Assembly: GCF_009674625.1 (NCBI RefSeq)
Contig: NZ_WKJQ01000001.1
Span: 2,046,001-2,110,000 of the forward strand
DNA from: Haloferax marinum
Lineage (GTDB): Archaea > Halobacteriota > Halobacteria > Halobacteriales > Haloferacaceae
Length of the DNA: 64,000 nt
Direction: 5' to 3'
The notes under the pieces were generated by a model. The model had not been told where the DNA came from. It ran no database searches and saw only the letters and a program-made list of their open reading frames with translations. A program made the translations under genes and the position numbers. Below, one piece after another: positions 16,808 through 26,296 of this stretch; positions within the stretch are counted from its first letter, which is position 1; every line of letters begins with the position of its first letter.

Positions 16808-17083
16808 TTAGACGACGTCGGTCGGGTCGTGTGTCTCGGCCATCTCCTGTGCTGCGGCGGCGTAATTCGCTCGTGTCTCCTCGTCGCCGACGCGCCCTAA
16901 CTCGTCTTCGGGAATCTCGATTGCGGCGTAGGTGTCGCGAATATCCGACTCGAAACTCGTCAGCGACCGCTCTTTTCTGTGATATCGGGTTCCGTCGGTC
17001 GTCGCGTAGACCAGGATGATGATGTTCTGTTCGTCGTCGGAGTAGGTTCGCTCGACCAACCACGCCTGTACGGTCTCGGACAT
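16808..17083 (-). CDS. Small haloarchaeal hypothetical protein
   Basis: The 91-residue soluble, acidic protein starts MSETVQAWLVERTYSDDEQNIIILVYATTDG and continues RYHRKERSLTSF. The first 50 residues look like a small mixed beta fold, the rest helical (DTYAAIEIPEDELGRVGDEETRANYAAAAQEMAE). It is read convergently with the kinase gene across the tandem repeats and is probably monocistronic. It is not assigned to a function. Confidence 0.7.
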   Translation of the reverse strand: MSETVQAWLVERTYSDDEQNIIILVYATTDGTRYHRKERSLTSFESDIRDTYAAIEIPEDELGRVGDEETRANYAAAAQEMAETHDPTDVV

Positions 17084-17127
17084 AGTCGACGGTACGAACC
17101 GAACAGATGTAAATCGACTGTCGGAAT

Positions 17128-17616
17128 TTAGCCGTCGATTCCGAGTTCGTCTAAGAGGGTCTCGAGGGTGTAACTCTGGAGTGCGCGGTGGCTATCGCGC
17201 ATCGTCGAGATGACGAACGTCGAGTTCGTCCGGTCGACTTCTGGAATCGCTTCGAAGTCGTTGATGAGGCGTTCGACTCGGTCTGAGTCGGCGAGGTGGG
17301 CGATGACGATGAAGTCTGTCTCACCCATCGTGAAGTACAGTTGTGTGACGCCTTCTATCTCCAGCAGTTCGTTGCCGACCTCTTCGTACGGGCCACTGTA
17401 GTCAGCCAACACTTCGATGACGACGGTGACACCGAGTCCAAACGCCTCCAGGTCGATGTCGTAGAGGTCGTTCTCGATGACGCCGTCGTCTTTCAGGTTG
17501 TTCAACCGATAGTGAATGGTCGATACCGGGATACCGGTCGCTTCGTGTAACTTCTCGGGGCTTCCTGTACCGAGGTCCGCGATGGCCTTCAGCAGGCGCA
17601 CGTCGCGTTCGTCCAT
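17128..17616 (-). CDS. Lrp/AsnC-family transcriptional regulator
   Basis: The start is the ATG at 17616-17614 (MDERDVRLLKAIADLGTGSPEKLHEATG), giving 162 residues and the classic architecture. Residues 1-60 form a winged HTH with GIPVSTIHYRLNNLKDDGVI as recognition helix and wing. An AsnC/RAM ligand-binding domain follows (EVLADYSGPYEEVGNELLEIEGVTQLYFTMGETDFIVIAH). Such regulators sense amino acids and act as dimers to octamers. It is divergent from the DMT exporter gene at 17821, so autoregulation and control of that exporter are likely inferences. Confidence 0.88.
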   Translation of the reverse strand: MDERDVRLLKAIADLGTGSPEKLHEATGIPVSTIHYRLNNLKDDGVIENDLYDIDLEAFGLGVTVVIEVLADYSGPYEEVGNELLEIEGVTQLYFTMGETDFIVIAHLADSDRVERLINDFEAIPEVDRTNSTFVISTMRDSHRALQSYTLETLLDELGIDG

Positions 17617-17820
17617 ATCTACACAGCACGTGGGACGGAACCTAAGTCTGTTTGCTGAGGGCTGTTTTCGCCACGCATTCGACAAACTCAGAATGTCAGG
17701 ATTTATTTGAAATTAAACGCGGCAACTTGAGAAATGCTGAATGATAAATCCAATCAAATACGAATTCTTTGTAGAAGGATTTAACAACGTGCGCCGTTGA
17801 GGGTTGAAGCACATCCGACC

Positions 17821-18759
17821 ATGACGCAACCAACTTGGAGAAACCTCCCGACGACCCCCCTGATGTTCGTCGTCCTTGCGGCGATGTGGGGCACGTCGTT
17901 CGTCGCCATCGAAGTCGGGTTGGAGTTCTTCCCCACGCTGACGTTCGCGGCGGTACGCTACGAGGCCGCAGGCCTCCTGATGCTCGCGTACGCCGTCTAC
18001 TCCACCGACCGGTGGCGGCCCCAGACCAGAGACGAACTGCTCGCGACGGCAATCGGTGCGGTGTTCATCATCGCCGCGTACCACGGCCTCCTCTACCTCG
18101 GCCAGAACTACGTCCCCGGTGCCATCGCGTCGATAATCATCAGTCTCTCACCCATCCTGACCGCCGTCTTCGCGGCGCATATCCTCTCTGCAAACTCACT
18201 CGGAAAGACGGGTGTCTTCGGACTGCTCGCCGGATTCACGGGCGTCGTCCTCGTTGCCGACCCCGGTCCCGGTATCCTCGACTCTGCACAGGGACTCGGT
18301 ATCGTCCTCATCTTCCTCGGCTCGGTCTCGTTCGCGCTCGGGTCCGTTCTCACTCGACCCCTCCGGACAGATTTACCCGTCCAGTCGATGCAGGCGTGGA
18401 CGATGTTCGGCGGCGGTGTCATCCTCCACGTTTGGGGTCTGGCACGCGGCGAATCGATGGCCGCCATCGAGTGGGCACCGCTCGGTATCGCGTCGTTCCT
18501 CTACTTGACGCTCGTCTCGGGAGCGGTCGCATTCATGCTCTACTTCGAACTTCTCGACCGCATGGGACCGACGGAACTCAACCTCATCGGCTACGTCGAA
18601 CCCATCGTCGCGGCACTCATGAGTTGGGTGCTCCTCGGTCACGCCATCGAGACGTCGGCGGTCGTCGGCTTCGGCGCTATCTTCGTCGGATTCGCGGCGA
18701 TGAAAAAGCAAGCACTCGTCGACGTCGCCACCACGGTTCGGCGGCGTATCGCGGTCTGA
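17821..18759 (+). CDS. EamA/DMT-superfamily transporter
   Basis: The start is the ATG at 17821 (MTQPTWRNLPTTPLM), giving 312 residues, with a TATA-like TTTAACAA at about 17779-17786. Ten membrane segments form two EamA repeats. The first includes MWGTSFVAIEVGLEFFPTLTF and YVPGAIASIIISLSPILTA. The second ends with LNLIGYVEPIVAALMSWVLLG, a typical EamA closing motif. Members export amino acids, nucleobases or other metabolites. The divergent Lrp gene suggests an amino-acid-like substrate, which is inference. Confidence 0.87.
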   Translation: MTQPTWRNLPTTPLMFVVLAAMWGTSFVAIEVGLEFFPTLTFAAVRYEAAGLLMLAYAVYSTDRWRPQTRDELLATAIGAVFIIAAYHGLLYLGQNYVPGAIASIIISLSPILTAVFAAHILSANSLGKTGVFGLLAGFTGVVLVADPGPGILDSAQGLGIVLIFLGSVSFALGSVLTRPLRTDLPVQSMQAWTMFGGGVILHVWGLARGESMAAIEWAPLGIASFLYLTLVSGAVAFMLYFELLDRMGPTELNLIGYVEPIVAALMSWVLLGHAIETSAVVGFGAIFVGFAAMKKQALVDVATTVRRRIAV

Positions 18760-18860
18760 GCGCAGTTTTTGTTTCTAGTACCCCGGCTAAAAGCCCGACT
18801 TTCTGAAAACTTTTGAGTACGTCCCGAATCGAGAGGGCGAATCTCACAGAGACGACAGCG

Positions 18861-21800
18861 TCAGTCGTCGTCGTCCGACCGATGCCAGAGCCACCCTGTG
18901 AGGAGCGCAGTCACCCCGGTTAGAGCGCCGCTCGTGAACGAAAACCCAGGGGTGCTGGTCGCCGACTCGGAGTTGGCAGTGGCTGGCTGTGTAGCCGAGT
19001 CCGTCGTGTCGGTTTGGGATGGGTCGGCCGTCGACGACTGCGTGCCGTTCGGCGTGGTCGTCGCTTCCTGTGACGAGCGCTTAGCACGAACGGCTTCCGA
19101 GCCGAGGACCGACAGCTGGTTGCTGACGACCTTTTCGACGTTACGCAACCAGTCCGGTAGGAGGTGATAACTATGCATGCCAAAGAGCGTGACTCGGCCG
19201 TCGCCGTGGCTCGCCGTGACGTACATGTCAGACCCAGCTGCGGACCCCTCCGCGTCGCTTCGCGATTGGAGTGGTCTTTCCTGATGGAACCACGCGTCGG
19301 AGTCCTCGGGGATGCTGGCGAGGACCGTCGATTCGGCGGGACGCTCCGCGATAGGCGTCCCCAGTTGGAACGTAATCTCGGAGACTCCACGTGTGAGCAG
19401 GTGGTCCGGATGCGTGGGTTCGACTTGGCGACGTTCCCCCTCGGGGAAGACGACGGGTCGACCCTGGAACCGGAAGCCGAACGTCTCGGTTAGCACGTCG
19501 ATGCCGTCGTCGACGCCACCGCGGGCGAGTACGAGCAAACTCCCTCCGTCCTCGACGAACGATTCGGCCGCCTCGACCTCCTCCTCGAGGAACAGGAACT
19601 GCGCACGGCGGAAGGCGAGTGCCGGTGGAACGACGAGGATGTCGAGTTCGTCGAGTTCGCTTTCGCTCCAACTGTCGAGCATCCGGAAGTCGTACTGAGA
19701 GAAGGTGTCGCGGAGCGGAGCGAACGGGTCGTCGTCGTCGAACGTCAACTCCTGGGTGTGACTCATGTCGATGCCGACGACGGGAGGGCGGTGAGCCTCG
19801 GACAACTTTTCGCTCGCAGTTTGGGCCGCGTCGAACGCCTTCCCGTACGCGTTCGCTTCGAGGGCAGTCTCCGCGGCGTCGTGGTACACCTCGGCGCTGA
19901 CGAACGCGTCTGCGAACTCACGGACTTCGTCTTTGGTTGTGGCCAGTTCGTTCTTCACAGTCGCAATCTGCTCGCGAGCGTTCGCTTCGGCGTCTGCGTT
20001 CACGAGCGCGTCGGCCGAGGGAACGAGGACGACGAACCCCCAGTCGGTGAGTTCCGGAACTGTGACGCCAACCTTCTGTCTGTCGACCGTCACCGAGAGG
20101 TCTGTGCTGCCCGTTGGACTGTAGTACCGGGCGGCCTCGACCGTGAAGTCGGGTTTCGGAATCGAGAGCGAGACGTCGGTCTTCGTGTCGAACGTGTCTG
20201 TCTCGACCGTATACTCGTAGTTGAGGACGTGGACGACGACCCGGTCGGGGTCTGACTGGACGTGTCTGCTCACGGAGAGCGTCTGGTCGTCGACGTCGGT
20301 CACCGACTGGACATCTGCAGATTCAAGCGTGTCTCGGAGTTCACCGGTGGTCTTCCCACGCTGGTTCTTGACGCTTCCAGGGTCGTCCGAGAGGACGGTC
20401 GCTCTGTCGTGTTCGAAGACTGTCGCGGTGTCGTCTCTGGGTTCGTACATCGCATCCCGTGAGGGTGGCGTCCCACTGGTGACGACGTGGCCACCGTCGT
20501 CGAGGTACGTTTCGAGTGCCGTCAGTTGGGCGTCGGTGACGCTGTCGAGGTTGGGGAGGACGACGGCGTCGTACTCGCGCAGCCGTTCGAGCTGGTCACC
20601 GTCGTCCCAGAGGCGGGGGTGTCCAAAGACGAGTACGTCGTAGGGTATCTGTGCCTCCCTGAGGAGTGTCGTCGTCCCGACGAAAGATTCGAGACGCGGG
20701 CTGTCGCCTTGCTGTCCGACGTCCCATTGTGGTTCGTGATTCCAGAGTACTGTCGGGAGCGACCACACGACGGCGACCCTGGTGTCGGAGTCGATATCGT
20801 CGAGGAAACGTTCGTGCGTCCAGAGGAAGTCGACAAACGACTGCAGGCGCTCCGGCACCGTCCCGTCCGCTCGAATCCAGTTGGTGAGTGTGTGTTCGTC
20901 ACGGTACGCGGCCCCGCTCGTGAGCGGTATCTTCATCCGTGCGCCCATCGCGTACGACTCGGCGATTTGGAACCGCTTGAAGTTCGGATACTGTTCCTCG
21001 GGGTCGAAGCCGTCGAGCTTTGCTCTCTGAGAGGCGAGGGTTCCCTTGGCGGTGGTGGGTTTCGAGAACCGACCGATGGCCCGCGCCAGTTTGTAGTGAT
21101 AGTCGATGGGCGGGTCGACTCGGGGGAAGTGTTCGAGATGGACAAAATCGAGGTAGTCACTGACGTACACGTTCGCAGCCTGGGGGTGACCGAAATATCC
21201 CATGTAGTGGTTCCCGGTGAGCTTGATGTCGCCGGCGTCCATCCGTTCCGGGAACAGTTCGTGGAGCCGTTCTCGACAGGTCGAGAAGAACTCCTTAATC
21301 CCCTGATGTTGGTGGAGGAGGTACTCGCGGAACACCGGGTCCTCGAACGGGTCACTACCGTCGGTCGGTGTCAGTCCTTCGTCGCGGAGGTGGCCCCGGA
21401 TATCGAACGACGCAGGGTCGTCGATACCGAGCTCTTGGCGGTGGTCTGCGGAGAGCGATTCGAGGTGCGTCCTGAACGCGTCCCGCGCCCAGACGGAGAA
21501 ATCGAGCCCGTGGACGCGGAAGGGACCGATGCCGTCTATCCAGAACGACGAGTAGCCTGCCGACAGCTTCTTTCGGGCGACGTACATCAGGATATCGGCG
21601 GCACCCGGTGCGAATACGGACGGAACGCCGTTCGTTTCGAAGGTGTACTCGATGCTGTGTGGCGTCCCATCGAACTGCTCTGCGAGGAGGCCCTTCGGGT
21701 GCTCGACAGGGGTGCCGTCCGGGAACCGCCAGTCGTAGGCGTCGAAGACGGCCTGGTACTTTTCGGCTGCGTCGTCGTTCGGGATGTTGATGGTGACGTT

Positions 21801-22238
21801 GCGGGCGACAGTTCCGGGGAGTCCCGTCTCCAGCGAGAACGCCAACTGTGCGTTCTGGCTCTTGTACGTCCGGATGTCGCCCTCGTCGAACGACATAACC
21901 GAATCCCAGTCGACCGTATCGGGATGGAACCGCTGGATGGTCCGTAGCCGCTCCCGGTGGGAAACCGGCACCCAGCCATTGACAGACGGGACGGTGAAGT
22001 ACTGGTCGCCGTACTGGGTGATGAGGAACGGGTCGTCGGGTGCCGGAGGAATCGGCGCTCTCAGCCCCTCATCCGAGTCGCCGGAGGTCTGGTCTCTCCG
22101 AACACCCGTCGTGCCTAGCGAATCGCGCTCGAATTCGAGCCAAAAGGGTACCCCAACCGTCCCAGCGATGCCGCCCAGCATCGTTCGCCGCGAGAATTCT
22201 GAACAATCGCCACCCGTGCCATCGGTCTCGTCGCTCAT
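18861..22238 (-). CDS. Large Tat-exported surface protein with glycosidase-like and GATase-like domains, PGF-CTERM-like end
   Basis: The 1125-residue precursor starts with a twin-Arg signal (SRRTMLGGIAGTVG). Residues about 60-480 look like a TIM-barrel glycosidase (WIDGIGPFRVHGLDFSVWARDAF, HLEHFPRVDPPIDYHYKLARAIG). About 490-620 resemble a beta-galactosidase trimerisation domain (VVWSLPTVLWNHEPQWDVG, YDAVVLPNLDSVT, YLDDGGHVVTSG). Then come a beta-rich segment, a helical region (about 780-850), a second GATase-like domain (DILVVPPALAF, FVEDGGSLLVLARGG), a Thr/Ser-rich linker, and a terminal TPGFSF, one membrane helix and WHRSDDDD. The end resembles an archaeosortase A signal. Polysaccharide hydrolysis is a guess. 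Confidence 0.75.
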   Translation of the reverse strand: MSDETDGTGGDCSEFSRRTMLGGIAGTVGVPFWLEFERDSLGTTGVRRDQTSGDSDEGLRAPIPPAPDDPFLITQYGDQYFTVPSVNGWVPVSHRERLRTIQRFHPDTVDWDSVMSFDEGDIRTYKSQNAQLAFSLETGLPGTVARNVTINIPNDDAAEKYQAVFDAYDWRFPDGTPVEHPKGLLAEQFDGTPHSIEYTFETNGVPSVFAPGAADILMYVARKKLSAGYSSFWIDGIGPFRVHGLDFSVWARDAFRTHLESLSADHRQELGIDDPASFDIRGHLRDEGLTPTDGSDPFEDPVFREYLLHQHQGIKEFFSTCRERLHELFPERMDAGDIKLTGNHYMGYFGHPQAANVYVSDYLDFVHLEHFPRVDPPIDYHYKLARAIGRFSKPTTAKGTLASQRAKLDGFDPEEQYPNFKRFQIAESYAMGARMKIPLTSGAAYRDEHTLTNWIRADGTVPERLQSFVDFLWTHERFLDDIDSDTRVAVVWSLPTVLWNHEPQWDVGQQGDSPRLESFVGTTTLLREAQIPYDVLVFGHPRLWDDGDQLERLREYDAVVLPNLDSVTDAQLTALETYLDDGGHVVTSGTPPSRDAMYEPRDDTATVFEHDRATVLSDDPGSVKNQRGKTTGELRDTLESADVQSVTDVDDQTLSVSRHVQSDPDRVVVHVLNYEYTVETDTFDTKTDVSLSIPKPDFTVEAARYYSPTGSTDLSVTVDRQKVGVTVPELTDWGFVVLVPSADALVNADAEANAREQIATVKNELATTKDEVREFADAFVSAEVYHDAAETALEANAYGKAFDAAQTASEKLSEAHRPPVVGIDMSHTQELTFDDDDPFAPLRDTFSQYDFRMLDSWSESELDELDILVVPPALAFRRAQFLFLEEEVEAAESFVEDGGSLLVLARGGVDDGIDVLTETFGFRFQGRPVVFPEGERRQVEPTHPDHLLTRGVSEITFQLGTPIAERPAESTVLASIPEDSDAWFHQERPLQSRSDAEGSAAGSDMYVTASHGDGRVTLFGMHSYHLLPDWLRNVEKVVSNQLSVLGSEAVRAKRSSQEATTTPNGTQSSTADPSQTDTTDSATQPATANSESATSTPGFSFTSGALTGVTALLTGWLWHRSDDDD

Positions 22239-22270
22239 CGTAGAATAACACAGTGCTATTGTCGGTTAAC

Positions 22271-22279
22271 TTATATATG
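22271..22279 (-). promoter_or_regulatory. TATA box of the large surface-protein gene
   Basis: The AT stretch TTATATATG, read on the minus strand as CATATATAA, is an excellent archaeal TATA element. It is centred about 37 bp upstream of the ATG at 22238, implying a leader of roughly 10 nt. Confidence 0.6.
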
Positions 22280-22364
22280 GTGGAACGGGCCACGTTTGCT
22301 GAGCTCACCCGCTGTAATCAGCACATCACGACTGCCAAAATCGAAAATTCCAACAGCGCTCTTT

Positions 22365-23285
22365 TTACTCCGTCTCTGCGGGCCGTCTGACCGTCGTCCC
22401 GAAGATTCGAGCCACGCTCTCGCGTTGGACCAGCAGGAAACCGGAGACGATGACGCCGAATCCGAGAATCGTCCCTGCCGAGATAGACTCGCCGAGGAAC
22501 GCCCACCCGGAGAGCGTCGCGACGATCGGCATCGCGTAGGCGACGAGGTTCCCTCGAACTGGCCCTGCCTCGGCGAGGAGCGCGAAGTACACCGGGTACG
22601 CCGCTGCCGTCGCCGGCATGCCGACGTAGAGGATGGCCGCGACGATGGTCGGTGACCACGCCACCTGCGTGGGCGACTCGCCGAGTCCCAGACTCACGGC
22701 GTGGATACCGACGGCGGCGACCACCATCGCCCACGCGGTGAGCGGAATCGTCCCGATAGTCGGGCCGACGCGTTTGAGCAGAACGGTCCCGAACGCGACA
22801 GAGAGTGCCGCGCCGACGACGAGCGCCTGCCCGACGCTCCCCCCACCGAGGGCGCTCTCCGGACCGACGATGACGACGACGCCAGCGAGGCCGAAGAGGA
22901 TTCCCACGGCGTCAACGGCGGAGATGCGCTCGTCGTCGAGGAGGAGCATCGCGAACACGGGGGAGACCACCGGCATGAGACTGTACATGACGGCGGCAGC
23001 ACCGGTCGTCGCGTGTTGCTGACCGAGGAAGAGCAGCACGTTGTTCGCTCCGAGGACGAACGCGGCGCTCGCGAGGACACCGAGAACGTCGGCACGGCTA
23101 CGCGGAAGCCAGTAGCCCCCGCGAACGGCGACGAGCGTCAAGAGGACGATAGCAGCGACGTCGACGCGGAAGGCCGCAAAGAGCACCGGTGGAATGCTTC
23201 CGATGGCGGCTTTGATACCGACGAACGAGGTGCCGAACAGCACCGCCGCCGCGACGAAGAGGACGAGGGTCCGGTGACGACTCAC
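22365..23285 (-). CDS. EamA/DMT-superfamily transporter
   Basis: Start at GTG 23285-23283 (MSRHRTLVLFVAAAVLFGTSFVGIK), giving 306 residues and placing the first helix right at the N-terminus as usual. An ATG at 23402 would add 39 residues of non-membrane sequence with no family match. Ten membrane segments are visible, with two EamA repeats (FLGQQHATTGAAAVMYSLMPVVSPVFAML in the first; GNLVAYAMPIVATLSGWAFLGE in the second). Probably a metabolite exporter. It is the second such gene within 5.5 kb but diverged from the first. Confidence 0.85.
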   Translation of the reverse strand: MSRHRTLVLFVAAAVLFGTSFVGIKAAIGSIPPVLFAAFRVDVAAIVLLTLVAVRGGYWLPRSRADVLGVLASAAFVLGANNVLLFLGQQHATTGAAAVMYSLMPVVSPVFAMLLLDDERISAVDAVGILFGLAGVVVIVGPESALGGGSVGQALVVGAALSVAFGTVLLKRVGPTIGTIPLTAWAMVVAAVGIHAVSLGLGESPTQVAWSPTIVAAILYVGMPATAAAYPVYFALLAEAGPVRGNLVAYAMPIVATLSGWAFLGESISAGTILGFGVIVSGFLLVQRESVARIFGTTVRRPAETE

Positions 23286-23611
23286 GCCACCACCCCCCGC
23301 GCTGTGACCGGCGTTCGATTCGCCGGGTGAGCGCGGGAGGTGGAGAACGGTCGACGGGCAATGCGAAGACTGCGTGAAGGCCTCGTCAATATCACATGCC
23401 ACTATTCTGTGGTCGTGGTCATATGTCTATCGCTCTCGCAATTTGCTGGACGAATCCATATCGATTGTGAACGATTGGCTCGATTTGTGTGAAAAATCAA
23501 GATAAAAACCACCATGGTCTGTGTTGTCACTGGGCGCTAGCGACTAGTGAAACTGCTCGGCAGGAAACTACACTGTAGACCGTCGAATTCGAGAGAAAAG
23601 CGGACTGTGGG

Positions 23612-23893
23612 TCAGTCGTCGGTCGCCGCTTCGACTCGCTCGGCGTGTTTTTCGAGGTCGGCCGCCAGCGTCCGTGCCTCGTCGGGTGAGAGTATCACCC
23701 GGTCTGCGTGGGGTGGGAGCGTGTCGAGTTGTGTCCCGTCGAGTTCGAGTTCGAGTGTGATGGCGTCGGGGTCCTTCCGCGGCGAGGTGACGTCGAGCAC
23801 CGCGAACGCGGATTCGTCGAAGCCGTGGCCTTCTGCGGTCCCTTCGAGTACGTCGAGGGTCGTGTAGGCGTTGACCTTCAGGATGCGGTCCAT
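23612..23893 (-). CDS. Small haloarchaeal protein, DUF6360-like
   Basis: The start is the ATG at 23893-23891 (MDRILKVNAYTTLDVLEGTAEGHGFDE), giving 93 residues. An upstream ATG at 23905 would overlap the reductase gene. The stop of the reductase gene is at 23897-23895, so this ATG follows it by one base and the pair is translationally coupled. The N-terminal beta-strand and LDVTSPRKDPDAITLELELDG look like a small alpha/beta fold; DILSPDEARTLAADLEKHAERV is a helix. No cysteine. The family name is from memory. Function unknown. Confidence 0.75.
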   Translation of the reverse strand: MDRILKVNAYTTLDVLEGTAEGHGFDESAFAVLDVTSPRKDPDAITLELELDGTQLDTLPPHADRVILSPDEARTLAADLEKHAERVEAATDD

Positions 23894-23894
23894 C

Positions 23895-25667
23895 TCAGTC
23901 GTCACTCGTGATGGGCGTCCCGTCGGCGAGACTCGGCGCGGGACTCCCGTCCAGACTGTCGTCTTCGGCGTAGGGATACCACGTGCGCTTCGTGTTGTGC
24001 ATCATCGGGTCGTCGTAACTGGTCTCTTCGGGTTCGACCAGTTCGGCCAGTTCGTCGTCGTCGTGGCGGCGGACGAACTCGCGGAACGTCTCGTCGCCCT
24101 CGCGCTGGTCGTCGAAGTTGGCGAGGAGGTTCGCGATTGCACCCGGTACTTCGTCCACGGGGACGCGCTGGGTGACCCACCGGGCGAACTGCGGTTCTTC
24201 GCCGAGGCCGCCGCCGAGGCCGACGTCCAGTGCTTCGACCGGTTCGCCGTCTTTGCGCGTCTTCATGCCGCGGAGACTCACGTCCGCAATCTGCGGTTGC
24301 GCACACGAGGCCGTACATCCCGAGAGGTGGACGTGGAACTCGTCGACTCCGTCGGGAAGTTCGACGTTCTGCTTCAACCAGCGGGCGAAGCGTACCTGTC
24401 GGTTCTTCGTCTCTACGATGGAGAGCGAACAGAACTCGGTGCCCGTACAGGCGACCGACCCACGCATGAACGGCGAGGGGTCGGGCGAGTAGTGTTCCAG
24501 CAGGTCTGCTGCGAGGAAAGCGTCGAGTTTCTCGTCCGGCACGTCCGGGACGATGACGTTCTGACGCTGGGTTAGTCGGGCCGCACCAGACCCGTACTCC
24601 TCTGCGAGGTCTGCGAGTTCGATGACGTCGTCTGCGCCCATGCGTCCGACGAGGACGTTCAGGCCGACGAAGTTCGACCCGTCCTTCTGGTCGTGGACGC
24701 CGAGTAAGTCGTTGCGACCCTCGCCACCGGCGTTGTAGGTGTACTGGTCGCGTACGTCCTCGCCGGCAGTCTCCAGTTCGAAATCCACGTACTCTTCTTG
24801 GAGGACGCGGCGCAGTTTCTCGGGCCCCCACTCGTCGACGAGGAACTTGATGCGGGCGTTGTAGCGATTCTCGCGGTCACCGTGGTCGCGGAAGAGTGCC
24901 GAGAGCCCCCCAGCGACGGCGGGGGCGTCCTCGGGTGCGACCCACACGTCGATGTCGCGGGCGAAGCGCGGTTCGTTGCGGGCGAGCCCGCCACCGACGC
25001 GGACGTTGAAGCCAACCGTGCGCTCTCCACCTATCTCTTTGTACGCCGGTTCGAGCGCGAGGTCGTTGATGTCGCCCTGTCCCGACCCGTCTGGCGTGCC
25101 CGTCACCGACACCTTCCACTTCCGCGGGAGGTTCGAGTGGTCGTCGTTCCCTTTGAACGTCTCGTTGAGTTCTCGGATGACCGGCCACGCGTCGACGACT
25201 TCGGTGGCGTCGTCGCCGGCCATCGGGTTGCCGACGATGTTCCGCCACGAGTCGCCACACGCCTGCTGTGCCGAGAGGCCGTTGGCTTCGAGTTTCTCGA
25301 AGATGTCGGGGACGTCTTCGAGTTTTATCCAGTGGAGTTGAATCGACTGTCGGGTGGTGAAGTCGGCGTAGGCGTCACCGAAGAGAGGGTTCGTTCCCGG
25401 TCCCGTAGCGTACTCCTTTGCGACCTCACCGACCACACGGAGTTGTCCGGGTTCCAACCGGCCGTTCGGCGTCCCGATGCGCAGCATGAAGTACGACTCC
25501 TGGCCGTTCCGCTGGTGGTAGAGGCCCCACCATTTGAAGCGCTCGAACCACGCGTCTCGCTCGTCTTCGGGGATGGACTCCCACCCTTCTTCTGCGAATC
25601 GGAACAGGTGCTCTCGAATCTCGGTACCGTAGACTTCTGATTTCCACCGTTCGACGTCCGTAGGCAT
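23895..25667 (-). CDS. Ferredoxin-dependent nitrite/sulfite reductase (siroheme, 4Fe-4S)
   Basis: The 590-residue cytoplasmic enzyme of assimilatory N or S metabolism reduces nitrite or sulfite by six electrons. Two ferrodoxin-like and two siroheme-binding repeats are visible. The 4Fe-4S/siroheme cysteines are Cys 407 and 413 in CTGTEFC and Cys 451 and 455 in GCTASC, the family spacing C-x5-C-n-C-x3-C. Siroheme-contacting TTRQSIQLHW sits near 109-118 and LTQRQNVIVPD near 370-380. The substrate cannot be told from the sequence; no nitrate reductase or sulfate-activation genes are in view. Coupled to the DUF6360-like gene. Confidence 0.87.
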   Translation of the reverse strand: MPTDVERWKSEVYGTEIREHLFRFAEEGWESIPEDERDAWFERFKWWGLYHQRNGQESYFMLRIGTPNGRLEPGQLRVVGEVAKEYATGPGTNPLFGDAYADFTTRQSIQLHWIKLEDVPDIFEKLEANGLSAQQACGDSWRNIVGNPMAGDDATEVVDAWPVIRELNETFKGNDDHSNLPRKWKVSVTGTPDGSGQGDINDLALEPAYKEIGGERTVGFNVRVGGGLARNEPRFARDIDVWVAPEDAPAVAGGLSALFRDHGDRENRYNARIKFLVDEWGPEKLRRVLQEEYVDFELETAGEDVRDQYTYNAGGEGRNDLLGVHDQKDGSNFVGLNVLVGRMGADDVIELADLAEEYGSGAARLTQRQNVIVPDVPDEKLDAFLAADLLEHYSPDPSPFMRGSVACTGTEFCSLSIVETKNRQVRFARWLKQNVELPDGVDEFHVHLSGCTASCAQPQIADVSLRGMKTRKDGEPVEALDVGLGGGLGEEPQFARWVTQRVPVDEVPGAIANLLANFDDQREGDETFREFVRRHDDDELAELVEPEETSYDDPMMHNTKRTWYPYAEDDSLDGSPAPSLADGTPITSDD

Positions 25668-25757
25668 TCGTACGACTCACATGTGTGTCCCGACGTAAGG
25701 CCGCGAGCGTACCGTCAACCCTTCCCGGTGCTGGCAAACACAGGCAAAAAACACCTC

Positions 25758-26078
25758 CTAATCGTGGGCAGTCTCTCGAACCGCGAGTACGGACCGTTCG
25801 CGGTCGATATCGGTGAACTCGCCGTCCGAGAGTCGACCGACTGGAATCCATCCGGGAACGCCTGTCTCACCGCAGGCGATACACTGGCCGTACACTTTCG
25901 CGTCGATGGTTCGTCCGTCGACACCGACAGCGAGAACGTTCTCGACGACGAAATCGGGGAGGTCGCAGGCACAGAACGCGGGCGCATCGAGACGCCAGAG
26001 TTCGCTGACGCTCACCTCTCTCGCGTCGTTCACGGAGACCCACGCACCGTCGTCGAGGACGCGCAACGAGACACTCAT
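25758..26078 (-). CDS. Small Cys-containing protein, possible zinc ribbon
   Basis: The 106-residue acidic protein starts MSVSLRVLDDGAWVSVNDAREVSVSELWRLD. Cysteines lie in FCACDLPDF (about 36-38) and CIACGETG (about 67-70), which could bring a metal between the CxC and CxxC pairs. The rest is beta-rich with no membrane segment. Located between the reductase gene and a regulatory region, in its own orientation with the reductase. It may be cotranscribed upstream of it (90-bp gap). Function unknown. Confidence 0.65.
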   Translation of the reverse strand: MSVSLRVLDDGAWVSVNDAREVSVSELWRLDAPAFCACDLPDFVVENVLAVGVDGRTIDAKVYGQCIACGETGVPGWIPVGRLSDGEFTDIDRERSVLAVRETAHD

Positions 26079-26296
26079 AGCTCCCAGTCTGTGTTCTGGG
26101 TACCTATGCTGGACGGCGGACGCAATCCCCGCAGGAGGGCGCGACGGGACATCTCAGCACAAACTGGACTCTGTCCGGCGGTTTTGTCGTTCGAGCGCCG
26201 TCTGAGGTAGGGGCAACCCGTTCCGCTAGCCGGGAGTGGGGGTACACATTACAGGTGCGGATTCCCTTATCTGGATGCCTCCCAACTGTGCCGACG

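Noticed and set aside
20487-21947. 486-residue plus-strand frame opposite the large surface-protein gene
   Set aside because: It is a shadow frame of a GC-rich gene. The minus-strand frame has the signal peptide, domains and TATA box.
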